Origin: Sphingobacterium faecale
GTDB lineage: Bacteria > Bacteroidota > Bacteroidia > Sphingobacteriales > Sphingobacteriaceae
DNA length: 64,000 nucleotides
Reading direction: 5' to 3'
Assembly (NCBI RefSeq): GCF_016746095.1
Contig: NZ_JAERTY010000010.1
Span: 124,001 to 188,000, forward strand
Position 1 is the stretch's first letter; each line of letters opens with the position of its first letter. This document shows positions 36,732 to 44,838 of the stretch, piece after piece. The translations under genes were made by a program, and so were the position numbers. The notes beneath the pieces are model-generated. The model did no database searches and was not told the DNA's origin. It saw nothing but the letters and a program-made list of their open reading frames with translations.

Positions 36732-37115
36732 ATGGCAATGAAATTCAATATCCATGAAATCGTTAACGGGATGAACCCTGAAGCACCAAATAAATTCTAT
36801 CTACGTCCCATAAGTTCCGGTGAAAAAAACCTGGATGAGCTCGCTGCTGACATAGCCCATTCCTCCTCCCTGACAGAAGCAGATGTATATGCTGTCCTTC
36901 AAAGTTTGGTACGAGAAATCCCCCGAGCAATAGCCGACGGCTACATTGTAAGATTGGGCAACCTGGGGTCTTTCAGAATGAGCATCAATAGCTCTGGCAG
37001 TCACAGTGCAGATCAAGTATCTGAACAGAATATAATAAAAAGGCGATTAATCTTTAATGCTGGGAAGTCGGTTAAAAAAGAACTTGATAAAATAGTCTTC
37101 GTAAAGAATAAATAA
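36732..37115 (+). CDS. HU-family (HU-HIG type) DNA-binding protein
   Basis: The 127-residue protein has the HU/IHF-like fold used in Bacteroidota. It opens with MKFNIHEIVNGMNPEAPNKF, continues with SSLTEADVYAVLQSL and LRN-type helix pairs, and has the beta-arm start GYIVRLGNLGSFRMS. It is cytoplasmic and nucleoid-associated or a local architectural protein. A second Met at residue 3 is an alternative start. It stands alone between glnS and the small HTH gene. Confidence 0.85.
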   Translation: MAMKFNIHEIVNGMNPEAPNKFYLRPISSGEKNLDELAADIAHSSSLTEADVYAVLQSLVREIPRAIADGYIVRLGNLGSFRMSINSSGSHSADQVSEQNIIKRRLIFNAGKSVKKELDKIVFVKNK

Positions 37116-37178
37116 CAAACTGAACCAAATAAAAAAAAGACTTAGGCAACTTCTAGAAATTGAACGCTCAATTCCCAT

Positions 37179-37218
37179 AAAACGAGCGCTCAGTTTATAT
37201 AAATTGAGCGCTCGTTTT
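37179..37218. terminator. Bidirectional terminator between convergent genes
   Basis: The 14-bp inverted repeat AAAACGAGCGCTCA/TGAGCGCTCGTTTT has a 12-base AT loop. Each strand ends in a short T4 run. A partial echo of the stem (GAACGCTCAATT) lies at 37162-37173. Confidence 0.85.
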
Positions 37219-37230
37219 ACTAATATCAAC

Positions 37231-37620
37231 CTATTGACTTTTCCGTTGCTCTTTTAGAATTATAATCTGCTCCTCTAATGCTAAAATAGTCTTTTCCTGC
37301 GAAGCAATAACCTGCTTAAGCGCATCAATAAGCGTCGGCTCAATTTCATTCACCACCACAGGTTCCTGATAAAAGGCCGTATCATCACGAACCACGGTAC
37401 CACCCTGTCGGAGCATCGGTCCATGACCTGTGACCAGCCATTCCGGTTCGATATCCGCATATCTAGATAAAATACTTGCTACCGCATCCGAATTCAACGC
37501 CGTCATCTTCTGAATACCTTTAAAATTAGCATAAGAAAGCCCTAAATCTTTAAAAAAATCGGTCTTACTCACTCCCTTATACTCCGCTATCAACAATACA
37601 CGCTCTTTGATATTAGACAT
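37231..37620 (-). CDS. HTH regulator, phage-repressor-like N-terminus with C-terminal coiled coil
   Basis: The 129-residue protein has an N-terminal XRE-like HTH (MSNIKERVLLIAEYKGVSKT, then FFKDLGLSYANFKG) and the phrase EPEWLVTGHGPML, found in Bacteroidota CI-like repressors. The last 30 residues form a coiled coil (LKQVIASQEKTILALEEQII). No peptidase domain is present. It is divergent from the frameshifted gene at 37721 and may regulate it. It might be a relic of a mobile element, but no integrase or phage gene is present. Confidence 0.75.
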   Translation of the reverse strand: MSNIKERVLLIAEYKGVSKTDFFKDLGLSYANFKGIQKMTALNSDAVASILSRYADIEPEWLVTGHGPMLRQGGTVVRDDTAFYQEPVVVNEIEPTLIDALKQVIASQEKTILALEEQIIILKEQRKSQ

Positions 37621-37720
37621 TTTTTTATCTAAAAATTATGATTAGATATTTAATTATCTTACTTTTGTTTTAATCAGAGATAATATTATCCAAAAACCCT
37701 ATTATAAACACTTTATTATC

Positions 37721-38294
37721 ATGATAAGCTACAAAAAAGAAACTAAAGACCAAGCATTTTCGCTACCTATCTAAAATCCATATTAAGGATCCCGATAGCT
37801 TTATTAAGGAAGTCATCGTCAACGGGAAACGAAATTGGGAGTCCCATATCAATCATTTCCTATGTAGTACTTTTTATCCACAAATGCGCAGTCCCTACTA
37901 CGAGGGCCTTGGTGCCTTATTTACAGGCATGAAGCAAATGATAGAAATCGCCTTTATTATAATATCCCATGATAATTATCCACCACCAACTCGAGACCGT
38001 GTATTTCAACATTTCACGAAAGAATTATTTCGCGCAGAACTTGACCTTCAAATTAGGCTACCGATTACCGTCTTAAGTAACTTTTGTGGCTATATGAACA
38101 TGAAAGAATGGCTAGATTATGTAGATAACCTTCTTCTAATCAGAGACCTCACAGACGAACAAGAACTCGCTAAACATTTCAACAGTAGCTATATTGCTAC
38201 GCATACACTATTAACCCAACTTCCAAATGCTCTGTCAAAGATATTTAAAGATGGAGGGGTAATCAAATATTATAAAAAAGGGAGGGAAAATTAA
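37721..38294 (+). pseudogene. Hypothetical gene with an apparent frameshift in an A6 run
   Basis: From 37884 there is a clean 136-codon frame with no recognised domain. The frame stays open upstream to 37728, encoding a protein-like stretch (HFRYLSKIHIKDPDSFIKEV), but it has no ATG, GTG or TTG there. An ATG at 37721 in another frame (MISYKKETK) stops after 17 codons. Removing one A from the A6 run at 37733-37738 joins the two into a 190-codon gene starting MISYKKKLKTKHFRY. The gene is therefore either inactivated, phase-variable, or affected by a base-calling error. It lies 19 bases before the 398-residue gene on the same strand. Function unknown. Confidence 0.65.
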
Positions 38295-38313
38295 AAATAA
38301 ACCACAAACAATT

Positions 38314-39510
38314 ATGACAACAACTAAAAAGTATACCTATCAAGAAGAAGAAGAAAAACTAGAAAGTCTTCTATTCAGCACAGCATCCTATCGTGGAAAT
38401 ACATTATTAGAGAAGCAAGTTCGTCTTTTAAACACCTGTTTTGTCCATTTACAGGATTATACACGCACCACTCCCGAACAAAAAGCAGATGCTGATGAAA
38501 TCCTTAACACATTAGAGCGCCATGTAAAAGACTTATACCGATTACATCGGGCCGCGAAAGAAGAAAGCTTCTATGTTCGTGCCTTTTCGAAACAAATCAC
38601 CCTCAATCCCTATTGCAAAGAAGAAAAATCAATGGATGAACTCACTAAAATGAGTTACGAGCTCATGGATAACAAAATCCATCATCTACGCTATGAAGAG
38701 ATATTCAACATCTATCTTTTCTTAGACCGTCTATTTGAAGCCAATGGCATTCTGGACTGGCTAGACCTAATCAGTGACTGGAAAACCGAAATGCAGAAAG
38801 ATAGTCGTAGCATGCAAGAGAGTTATATATATAAGCCTGCCTGGACATTCTTTTACTTCCATCAGATATTAGAAGCTCATTACGTCATCATAGAAGCCGG
38901 ACTTGGAAGTCATCCCAATACACCTACCGAATACTACCACAGTGATAATCCAATAATACATAGCGATGTTGCCACGGTAATCAACCCATTTGAATACCTA
39001 GAATGCCTCGTTTTTGACACCCCAATATTGAAAATAAAGGCAGACGTCCAACTCCTATATGACTATGCAACAAAAAATACATCCAATAGAGAAAAATCAG
39101 CCCTCGATCTCATTAACATTGCAGGCTATATTAAAGCCCTAATGGAGACAGCCTACCTCGTCACGCAAACTCCTTATATTCTGGAAGAATGGTTGAAACC
39201 TGAAAAATGGCAACGATACTCAACTTATATTCGTCCAACAATTGAGCCGATAATCTTTGAGTATCTATCTCAAAAACAGCAAAAGAAACCTTACAAAGTC
39301 ATAAAAAAAGAGCTATGGAGTATTAGCAATACGAATTATACCTTAGACACTTGGGAGGAATATGCACTCGACCCCGATAGAAAGCTTGAGGACAGGCACA
39401 ATAAATTTATCGAGATCAACAAAATCATCGAAGCCATATACATCATCTATTACGACCTATTGAGCAAAGAGCAAATCACCGTCGAAGAGGGCAACTCTAA
39501 AGTTGAATAA
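38314..39510 (+). CDS. Hypothetical protein, predicted helical and charged
   Basis: I recognise no domain in this 398-residue protein. It has no signal peptide or membrane segment and is rich in Glu, Lys and Tyr, with many amphipathic helices. It begins with an acidic-basic stretch (KKYTYQEEEEKLESLLF) and is probably cytoplasmic. It follows the frameshifted gene by 19 bases and likely shares its transcript, with the HTH gene opposite. Codon use and AT content are like those of the neighbours, as far as can be judged by eye. The real start may be the ATG at 38314, preceded by an AT-rich spacer without a strong Shine-Dalgarno, as is usual here. Confidence 0.7.
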   Translation: MTTTKKYTYQEEEEKLESLLFSTASYRGNTLLEKQVRLLNTCFVHLQDYTRTTPEQKADADEILNTLERHVKDLYRLHRAAKEESFYVRAFSKQITLNPYCKEEKSMDELTKMSYELMDNKIHHLRYEEIFNIYLFLDRLFEANGILDWLDLISDWKTEMQKDSRSMQESYIYKPAWTFFYFHQILEAHYVIIEAGLGSHPNTPTEYYHSDNPIIHSDVATVINPFEYLECLVFDTPILKIKADVQLLYDYATKNTSNREKSALDLINIAGYIKALMETAYLVTQTPYILEEWLKPEKWQRYSTYIRPTIEPIIFEYLSQKQQKKPYKVIKKELWSISNTNYTLDTWEEYALDPDRKLEDRHNKFIEINKIIEAIYIIYYDLLSKEQITVEEGNSKVE

Positions 39511-39535
39511 AAGATGGTTCAAGCGACAAAGGGAA

Positions 39536-39565
39536 AAGCAACCAAGGAACACTTTTTGGTTGCTT
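39536..39565. terminator. Hairpin after the 398-residue gene
   Basis: A 10-bp perfect repeat (AAGCAACCAA/TTGGTTGCTT) with a 10-base loop lies 26 bases after the stop. It has no strong T tract, so it is a moderate candidate. Confidence 0.5.
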
Positions 39566-39597
39566 CATACCAATTGATGACAGGTTGTAAACTATAC

Positions 39598-39707
39598 CGT
39601 CCTTCCGACCGAAGTGGAGAACCCCGAAGGGCTCTGCGAAGCAATATCTAGAGACTATATATTAACCCTATAAAATTCATAGACCTCTCCACAAGGTCGA
39701 GATGACG
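39598..39707. repeat. REP/MITE-like imperfect inverted repeat
   Basis: The left arm (39598-39620, CGTCCTTCCGACCGAAGTGG...) and the right arm (39686-39707, ...CACAAGGTCGAGATGACG) are imperfect complements flanking about 65 bases. The wording is like short dispersed intergenic repeats common in Bacteroidota genomes. It lies between two convergent genes. Confidence 0.5.
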
Positions 39708-39746
39708 AAAAAAGAAACTATTTTCGATTCATTAACCCTTATACCT

Positions 39747-40703
39747 TTACGCCAACTGCTCCACAATCTTTTGCGTAGGACCAGGATTACTCATGGTGTA
39801 AAAATGTAAAACCGGCGCACCAAAATCAATCAGCTCCTTACACATATTGACCATCCACTCCTGACTTACGAGATGCACATCCGCGTTTGTTTTACAAGCA
39901 TCGACCGCATCACTAAGCTCTTCCGGAATATCCAAATGAAATATCTTAGGCAGCGCGATCAGCTGTTTTTTAGAAGTTAACGGTTTAAGTCCTGGAATAA
40001 TTGGCACATGAATATCATTATCCCGACATTTGATGACAAACTCTTTATATTTATCAATATTATAAAACATTTGTGTCACGATAAAGTCCGCTCCCATCTC
40101 CACTTTCTTCTTCAACCACTTAAAATCCGTATTGAAATTGGGCGATTCAAAATGCTTTTCAGGATACCCTGCTACCCCAATACAAAAATCCGTCTGCTCC
40201 GAGCTTTCCATATCCTCATGTAGATAATGTCCCGCATTCATACTAAGCACCTGTTGTAGTAATTCCGTCGCATAGGCATGTCCACCAGGAGTCGGTATGA
40301 AATCAGCATCCCCTTTACGCGCATCGCCACGCAAAAGCAAAACATTGTCAATGCCTAAGAAATTAAGATCGATCAGTGCATTCTCCGTCTCCTCCTTAGT
40401 AAAGCCTCCACAGATAAGGTGCGGCACAGCATCCACCTTGTATTTATTCATGATGGCAGCACAGATAGCCACAGTTCCTGGACGCTTGCGATAAGCAACC
40501 CGCTCCAATAGCCCACCAGCATGCTCTTTATAAAGGTAGTCCTCGCGGTGGTACGTAACGTCGATAAAAGGAGGGTTGAACTCCATCAATTTATCCATCG
40601 TATTAAAAATACTCTGGATTCCTTTACCCTTGGCAGGTGGAAGAAGTTCAAAGGAGAACAAGGTCTTTCCGTCAGCCCGTTTAATATGGTCGATAATCTT
40701 CAT
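39747..40703 (-). CDS. metF: 5,10-methylenetetrahydrofolate reductase
   Basis: This 318-residue cytoplasmic flavoenzyme reduces methylene-THF to methyl-THF for methionine synthesis. Family motifs are TLFSFELLPP near the N-terminus, DVTYHRED, ADFIVTQMFYNIDKY and VPIIPGLKPLTS. It is under a SAM-I riboswitch at 40753-40854, which ties its expression to the methionine/SAM supply. It is monocistronic here and convergent with the hypothetical gene at 38314. Confidence 0.97.
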   Translation of the reverse strand: MKIIDHIKRADGKTLFSFELLPPAKGKGIQSIFNTMDKLMEFNPPFIDVTYHREDYLYKEHAGGLLERVAYRKRPGTVAICAAIMNKYKVDAVPHLICGGFTKEETENALIDLNFLGIDNVLLLRGDARKGDADFIPTPGGHAYATELLQQVLSMNAGHYLHEDMESSEQTDFCIGVAGYPEKHFESPNFNTDFKWLKKKVEMGADFIVTQMFYNIDKYKEFVIKCRDNDIHVPIIPGLKPLTSKKQLIALPKIFHLDIPEELSDAVDACKTNADVHLVSQEWMVNMCKELIDFGAPVLHFYTMSNPGPTQKIVEQLA

Positions 40704-40752
40704 ACAAATATATTAAGGCCAAGAGAAAGCACACAAAGGCATTGTGAGTTCG

Positions 40753-40854
40753 GCTTATCTTTCCCGCCAACTGGAGGGTAGAATGTAGCACCTTGAACAG
40801 TGTCAGGTTGCTAAGGCTTCAGCGGGTCTATTCCCTCGGCCTTTCTCTATAAGC
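40753..40854 (-). promoter_or_regulatory. SAM-I (S-box) riboswitch upstream of metF
   Basis: Read on the minus strand, the 102 bases match the S-box core: P1 arms GCTTAT and ATAAGC, then AGAGAAAGGCCGAGGGA, GACCCGCTGAAGCC, TTAGCAACC, and AAGGTGCTACATTCTACCC before GGGAAAGATAAG. The aptamer ends 49 bases before the metF ATG. Downstream, CTTTCTCT (plus-strand 40722-40729 complement) can pair perfectly with AGAGAAAG of the 5' P1/P2 strand (40841-40848), a candidate alternative structure for the expression platform. No T-tract terminator is evident. Confidence 0.93.
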
Positions 40855-40905
40855 AATAGCTAATATCGGTTTAAAAAACGAAAAGAAAAAATAGAAAGAA
40901 AAAAA

Positions 40906-41430
40906 TTATTCTTTATACAGATCTACCAAGCCTTCAGGAAGCTCTACTTCAAGAAGCTCTTCTTCAGCATCAATACCTAATATCAGATCTTCGGACAATG
41001 GAAACATCAGTTCTTTGCCATCCATATCCACAGTAGCTATAAACTGCTGCGGCATCTCCTGTACATTGATAATCTCACCAAGTTCACCATATTCCTCATC
41101 AATTACAAGGTAGCCTATTAAATCTGTGTAACGAAAATCATCTGGATCTCTTTCCGGCATCTTGTCATTCGGCAGGTACATCTTCTTCCGGACCAGCACC
41201 TTGGCTTTGTCAATATGGTCTACATCCTCAAAATTAGCATAAGCAGTACTATTGTTATGAAGCTTGATCTGATCAACAAAATAAGGCACCAATTTTTTGT
41301 TGACCTCTAAAAAAATAATCTCTAACTCCAACTCTTCATAGTCCTCAAATTCGAAAAACAACTGAACTTCACCTTTGAGCCCTCTAGTCTTGCTTACATA
41401 GCCGATATAAAAACTTTCGTCGATTGTCAT
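40906..41430 (-). CDS. rimM: Ribosome maturation factor RimM
   Basis: From the ATG at 41430 (MTIDESFYIGYVSKTRGLKG) the protein has 174 residues, the usual length. The frame's upstream ATG at 41478 is not family-like. The N-terminal RimM barrel (YIGYVSKTRGLKGEVQLFF) and the C-terminal PRC-barrel (LIGYLVIDEEYGELGEI) are clear. It binds bS19 and helps mature the 16S 3' domain. It is separated from rpsP by a two-component system, and the -7 box at 41447-41454 suggests it has its own promoter. Confidence 0.95.
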   Translation of the reverse strand: MTIDESFYIGYVSKTRGLKGEVQLFFEFEDYEELELEIIFLEVNKKLVPYFVDQIKLHNNSTAYANFEDVDHIDKAKVLVRKKMYLPNDKMPERDPDDFRYTDLIGYLVIDEEYGELGEIINVQEMPQQFIATVDMDGKELMFPLSEDLILGIDAEEELLEVELPEGLVDLYKE

Positions 41431-41446
41431 ATTGTCAAGTAAAGCG

Positions 41447-41454
41447 CAAAAATA
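41447..41454 (-). promoter_or_regulatory. Putative -7 box (TATTTTTG) of rimM
   Basis: Exact TANNTTTG on the minus strand, 16 bases before the rimM ATG and directly after the terminator of the response-regulator gene. Confidence 0.5.
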
Positions 41455-41462
41455 AAGATTAT

Positions 41463-41511
41463 AAAACAAAACTTCCATGATTCTTTTGATTCTTTAACAG
41501 ACATGGAAGTT
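41463..41511 (-). terminator. Terminator of the two-component operon
   Basis: A 10-bp perfect repeat (AACTTCCATG/CATGGAAGTT; 41470-41479 and 41502-41511) is followed on the minus strand by TTGTTTTA. It separates the two-component genes from rimM. Confidence 0.65.
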
Positions 41512-41527
41512 ATTGATACTTTAAAGT

Positions 41528-42136
41528 TTATAAGATATCATCAAAAGGCAACTTATTTCCCTGAACGATCCTAAGTTTTTGTTTAATATTTTTACGGTGC
41601 GTCATTATGGTCAGCACACTCCTATTCATCACATCAGCGATGTACTGATTCGTAAAACCACGCTTAATATATTCATATACCTCTATTTCCCGATCGGTCA
41701 GACTAAATTCTTCACTCAATATATGCACTTTGTCTGCTATCGGGGCAGTATGCGTATAAAAATCATATACCTCTCCCTTCCATACTTCTCTGATCAGTTT
41801 CAACAACCCCTCTGCATCAATCTCCTTGGAGACGTAAGCTTCCACCCCAATCGCCTTCAGATCATGGGCAAAAGCATAATTCACCTCTAGAGACAGCATA
41901 ATAATCTTGACTTCTGGAGCAAAGCTTTTAATCTCACGTGCAATACTTATCCCCGATTTTACGGGGAGATGAATATCCAATAATACGATATCAGGCCTAT
42001 CACACAATAATACGTTTGATATCTTTAGACCATTATCATAACTATTGACCAATAGCATATCATCAGCCTTGTCCAAAAGAGCTTTCAACCCTTCGTAAAA
42101 TAGACGGTGATCATCAATAGACACTAATCTTATCAT
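41528..42136 (-). CDS. NarL/LuxR-family response regulator
   Basis: The 202-residue protein has a receiver domain with acidic pair Asp8/Asp9, phospho-acceptor Asp54 (VLLDIHLP) and Lys104 (YVSKE). A LuxR-type HTH follows (about 140-200; SLTDREIEVYEYIKRGFTNQ). The start ATG overlaps the stop of the kinase gene by 4 bases, so the pair is translationally coupled. It should bind DNA as a dimer when phosphorylated. Targets unknown. Confidence 0.93.
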   Translation of the reverse strand: MIRLVSIDDHRLFYEGLKALLDKADDMLLVNSYDNGLKISNVLLCDRPDIVLLDIHLPVKSGISIAREIKSFAPEVKIIMLSLEVNYAFAHDLKAIGVEAYVSKEIDAEGLLKLIREVWKGEVYDFYTHTAPIADKVHILSEEFSLTDREIEVYEYIKRGFTNQYIADVMNRSVLTIMTHRKNIKQKLRIVQGNKLPFDDIL

Positions 42137-44001
42137 ATATTTGATATTAATGGTATGGTAATAACAACTGAGGTTCCTTTATTCGAACTATGGACATCCA
42201 TGCGACCATTATGATAATCAACACGGGTTTGCAAGCTAACCAGCCCTACCCCTTCCTGCCTAAAATCCTTCTCCGACTGCCATCTCTTTGAGCCATTATC
42301 TTCAACCATCAAACGCAGCTCCTTATCTTCTATCGCCAATGAAACATCTATTATTGAACAGCCCTCCGCATGTTTGATAGCATTAGTCAACAATTCTTGA
42401 TACATCCTATATACCGATATCTGCAGATCCATGGAAATAGCCTTGTCATTACCTAAACAATTCAGGTTAATCTTTATCCCTTTATAGCGTACTGTATCTT
42501 GTTTCATGCATTCAAATAATCCCGATACCTTCAACTGCGTCGGATACAATTTATGAACCAAGTGCCTAAAATCAGCACCTATCTCCGTTAGAAAATATTC
42601 TAATTTTTCCTTTTGTTGAATACGCTCTGAAGCTAACAACAACCTTAATCCATGAATCGCTCCACCCAAGCCATCATGGATATCTTGCCCAATACGCATA
42701 CGCTCCTTCTCTTGCACCGATATCACCTCTTTCGCAAGCGTCTTATTCGTTCTGTAAAGCTCCAATAATTCCTTAGAAAAACGGTCAAACTCACGTTTGT
42801 AAATTACAGAAAATACAATCGTGAGATAGACAACCTCAAAAGCGAAAGCAAATATGATATTACCCGGTAAGACAAACTGAGGCAAATACAACATGTCAAA
42901 CGTGTTCAGCAGATAAAGGAACATTGACACCAACAGCAAACTAACTCCTGCCAAATAATGATATATATAGCGCACGGAGCGTGACACACATATAAAAATA
43001 ACAACGATTAGTAAACAAGACTGTATCAATAATATACCGACGAAGATATGTTCGGCGTACATCAGTATATGAAAAGCATTTGAAAACAGCATTTGATGGC
43101 ATAAAAAAAGAAGAGTCAATACTAAGACCAACCTGTTCATTCCAATCAAAAGCTTATCCAATTGCGGAAAACACTTACGCAAACTCACGAAATCCTGAAA
43201 AACCAATACATTAAAGTACAATGTGAAAGCTAAGAAAACCTGCTTAGGGATCTTCGACCAAATAGGATAAACTGATTCTGGGATAATATATACATCGTGG
43301 AGATACTCAACCATATTAAAGGCTAACAAACTCACTACATACCCCAACATGACAGCGTAAAAACGACGCTTGAGAACCAAAAATAAAAACAGATTAAATA
43401 TAACCGCGAAAAAGAAAAAGCCATAATACCGCCCTAGCAAAAAAGAAAATTGGAGTTCGTAGCCCAGTATATCACGGTAAGTGCTGATATCTGTTGGAAA
43501 ATAAATGTTTTTTCTCGTTAAGGGTTCGACCTTTAGAAAAAGATGCTTTAATTCCTGGGGATCCATAGAAATCAGGAAAGACAGTGAACGAAGAGGCACC
43601 TCTCGAACAGAAACTGCCGTCTGGTGAGAGATTGAATCTATATTTTCGACATTACCCACAGAATCGAGCTGGTACAGTGTAAACCTTATACCATCGTTAT
43701 AAAAATTCCACAGATAGTCTTGATGATAGCGGTATTCATTTTTAATCCATAGAGAATACCAATAAGTGCAATCCGCTATACCTTTATTTATTACTGCTCC
43801 AGCTTTGGTTCTTGCAAATTCTCCCAGTTCCCACCTCTGTAAAATATCATCAAACTCTAACTGATGACTACAGTCTGTATATTCCTTTAAATAACCTACA
43901 ATAGGGATATCATTAGCCCCATAGACGCACAGCGTATCCGACATCGCACTAACCTGCAAAGAAAAAAGACTAAACAGAAGACATATCAAGACTCTTCTCA
44001 T
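42133..44001 (-). CDS. Sensor histidine kinase with 7TMR-DISM input domain
   Basis: The 622-residue protein has a signal peptide (about 1-19) and an extracytoplasmic beta-rich 7TMR-DISMED2-like domain (about 25-175). Seven membrane helices lie between about 190 and 400, followed by a short coiled coil, a HisKA_3 helix with phospho-acceptor His442 (GQDIHDGLGG) and a HATPase domain (ELLTNAIKHAEG; VEDNG; GVGLVSLQTRV). Such kinases are thought to sense carbohydrates or other small ligands; the ligand here is unknown. It is co-expressed with the overlapping regulator gene. Confidence 0.92.
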   Translation of the reverse strand: MRRVLICLLFSLFSLQVSAMSDTLCVYGANDIPIVGYLKEYTDCSHQLEFDDILQRWELGEFARTKAGAVINKGIADCTYWYSLWIKNEYRYHQDYLWNFYNDGIRFTLYQLDSVGNVENIDSISHQTAVSVREVPLRSLSFLISMDPQELKHLFLKVEPLTRKNIYFPTDISTYRDILGYELQFSFLLGRYYGFFFFAVIFNLFLFLVLKRRFYAVMLGYVVSLLAFNMVEYLHDVYIIPESVYPIWSKIPKQVFLAFTLYFNVLVFQDFVSLRKCFPQLDKLLIGMNRLVLVLTLLFLCHQMLFSNAFHILMYAEHIFVGILLIQSCLLIVVIFICVSRSVRYIYHYLAGVSLLLVSMFLYLLNTFDMLYLPQFVLPGNIIFAFAFEVVYLTIVFSVIYKREFDRFSKELLELYRTNKTLAKEVISVQEKERMRIGQDIHDGLGGAIHGLRLLLASERIQQKEKLEYFLTEIGADFRHLVHKLYPTQLKVSGLFECMKQDTVRYKGIKINLNCLGNDKAISMDLQISVYRMYQELLTNAIKHAEGCSIIDVSLAIEDKELRLMVEDNGSKRWQSEKDFRQEGVGLVSLQTRVDYHNGRMDVHSSNKGTSVVITIPLISNI

Positions 44002-44110
44002 AACAATTGGTATCTCTAAAGATAATAAAAACTTTTCCGATTATAATAATTGTAAATAGCTATGGTTATCCCTACACTCAACAGATGATATACAATACTT
44101 CGGAAAACTC

Positions 44111-44149
44111 CAAAAACAAAAAAGTCGGTTCAAATGATGAACCGACTTT
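44111..44149 (-). terminator. Intrinsic terminator of rpsP
   Basis: A 12-bp perfect stem (AAAGTCGGTTCA and its complement, 44121-44132 and 44138-44149) has a 5-base loop and a T-rich tail on the minus strand. Confidence 0.85.
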
Positions 44150-44171
44150 CTTTTGAATACTTTATGAAAGA

Positions 44172-44717
44172 TTAACCTTCAGTTTCTTCTGTGTTTTCAG
44201 CACCTTCCGCTGCTTCTGGAGCTTCAACTTCTGCTTCCTCAACAGGAGCTTCTTCTACTGGCGCATTTTTAGCAGCTATTGCAGCCGCAATTTCTTCTCT
44301 TTTCTTAGCTTCAGATGCTAAAGCTACTTTTTTAGCTTCTTCTTTAGCATTTGCTAAGCCAGATTTTTTGCCTTCGATTTTAGCTGCTTTACCGTCATTC
44401 CAGTTAGCGAAAAGCTCTTCAGCTTTAGCTTCGTCAAAAGCACCTTTTTTCACACCACCCTGCAAGTGTTTTTTGTACAACACCCCTTTGTAAGAAAGGA
44501 TAGCGCGTGCAGTATCCGTAGGTTGAGCACCTTTGTTCATCCAATCTAATGCTTTATCGAAATCTAAAACGATAGTCGCTGGATTAGTGTTTGGGTTGTA
44601 AGAACCTAAACGCTCGATAAATTTACCATCACGTGGAGCACGTGAATCTGCTACTACTACGTGGTAAAAAGGTTTTCCTTTTTTACCGTGTCTTTGCAAT
44701 CTGATTTTAGTTGCCAT
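44172..44717 (-). CDS. rpsP: 30S ribosomal protein bS16
   Basis: The first 80 residues are bS16 (MATKIRLQRHGKKGKPFYHV, then VADSRAPRDGKFIERLGSYN). The protein has 181 residues, about twice the E. coli length. The extra part is Ala/Glu/Lys-rich and ends in a strongly acidic tail (EEAPVEEAEVEAPEAAEG). Long acidic bS16 tails are usual in Bacteroidota. It binds 16S rRNA in the 30S body. It has its own -7 box and terminator, so it forms a single-gene unit away from rimM. Confidence 0.97.
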   Translation of the reverse strand: MATKIRLQRHGKKGKPFYHVVVADSRAPRDGKFIERLGSYNPNTNPATIVLDFDKALDWMNKGAQPTDTARAILSYKGVLYKKHLQGGVKKGAFDEAKAEELFANWNDGKAAKIEGKKSGLANAKEEAKKVALASEAKKREEIAAAIAAKNAPVEEAPVEEAEVEAPEAAEGAENTEETEG

Positions 44718-44774
44718 GTTTGTTTATTTGTTATGTATTCAACATATCCCCCGTACTGCATGTAAGAGGGGACG

Positions 44775-44782
44775 CAAAGATA
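44775..44782 (-). promoter_or_regulatory. Putative -7 box (TATCTTTG) of rpsP
   Basis: Exact TANNTTTG on the minus strand, 58 bases before the rpsP ATG. The predicted leader can form a small hairpin between CCCC and GGGG (plus-strand 44748-44771). Confidence 0.6.
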
Positions 44783-44821
44783 AAAATTAAAAAGGGAAAA
44801 TTAAAAATTAAAAATTAAAAA
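44781..44821. repeat. AT-rich tandem repeat (TTAAAAA units)
   Basis: Imperfect tandem copies of AATTAAAA lie directly upstream of the rpsP -7 box. This could be a promoter UP-like tract or simple low-complexity sequence. Confidence 0.5.
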
Positions 44822-44838
44822 CAGTAAGGAGATGATCT

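Noticed and set aside
37733..37739. Programmed -1 ribosomal frameshift at the A-AAA-AAG heptamer
   Set aside because: The frame needed downstream is +1 (or -2) relative to the ATG at 37721, so -1 slippage on this heptamer would enter the wrong frame.
36732..39510. Integrative element bounded by the HU and HTH genes
   Set aside because: No integrase, relaxase, transposase, tRNA or direct-repeat attachment sites were seen; HU-like proteins are also ordinary chromosomal genes in this phylum.
44781..44821. CRISPR-like array
   Set aside because: Short AT-only units with no spacers of regular length and no cas genes; it is low-complexity sequence.
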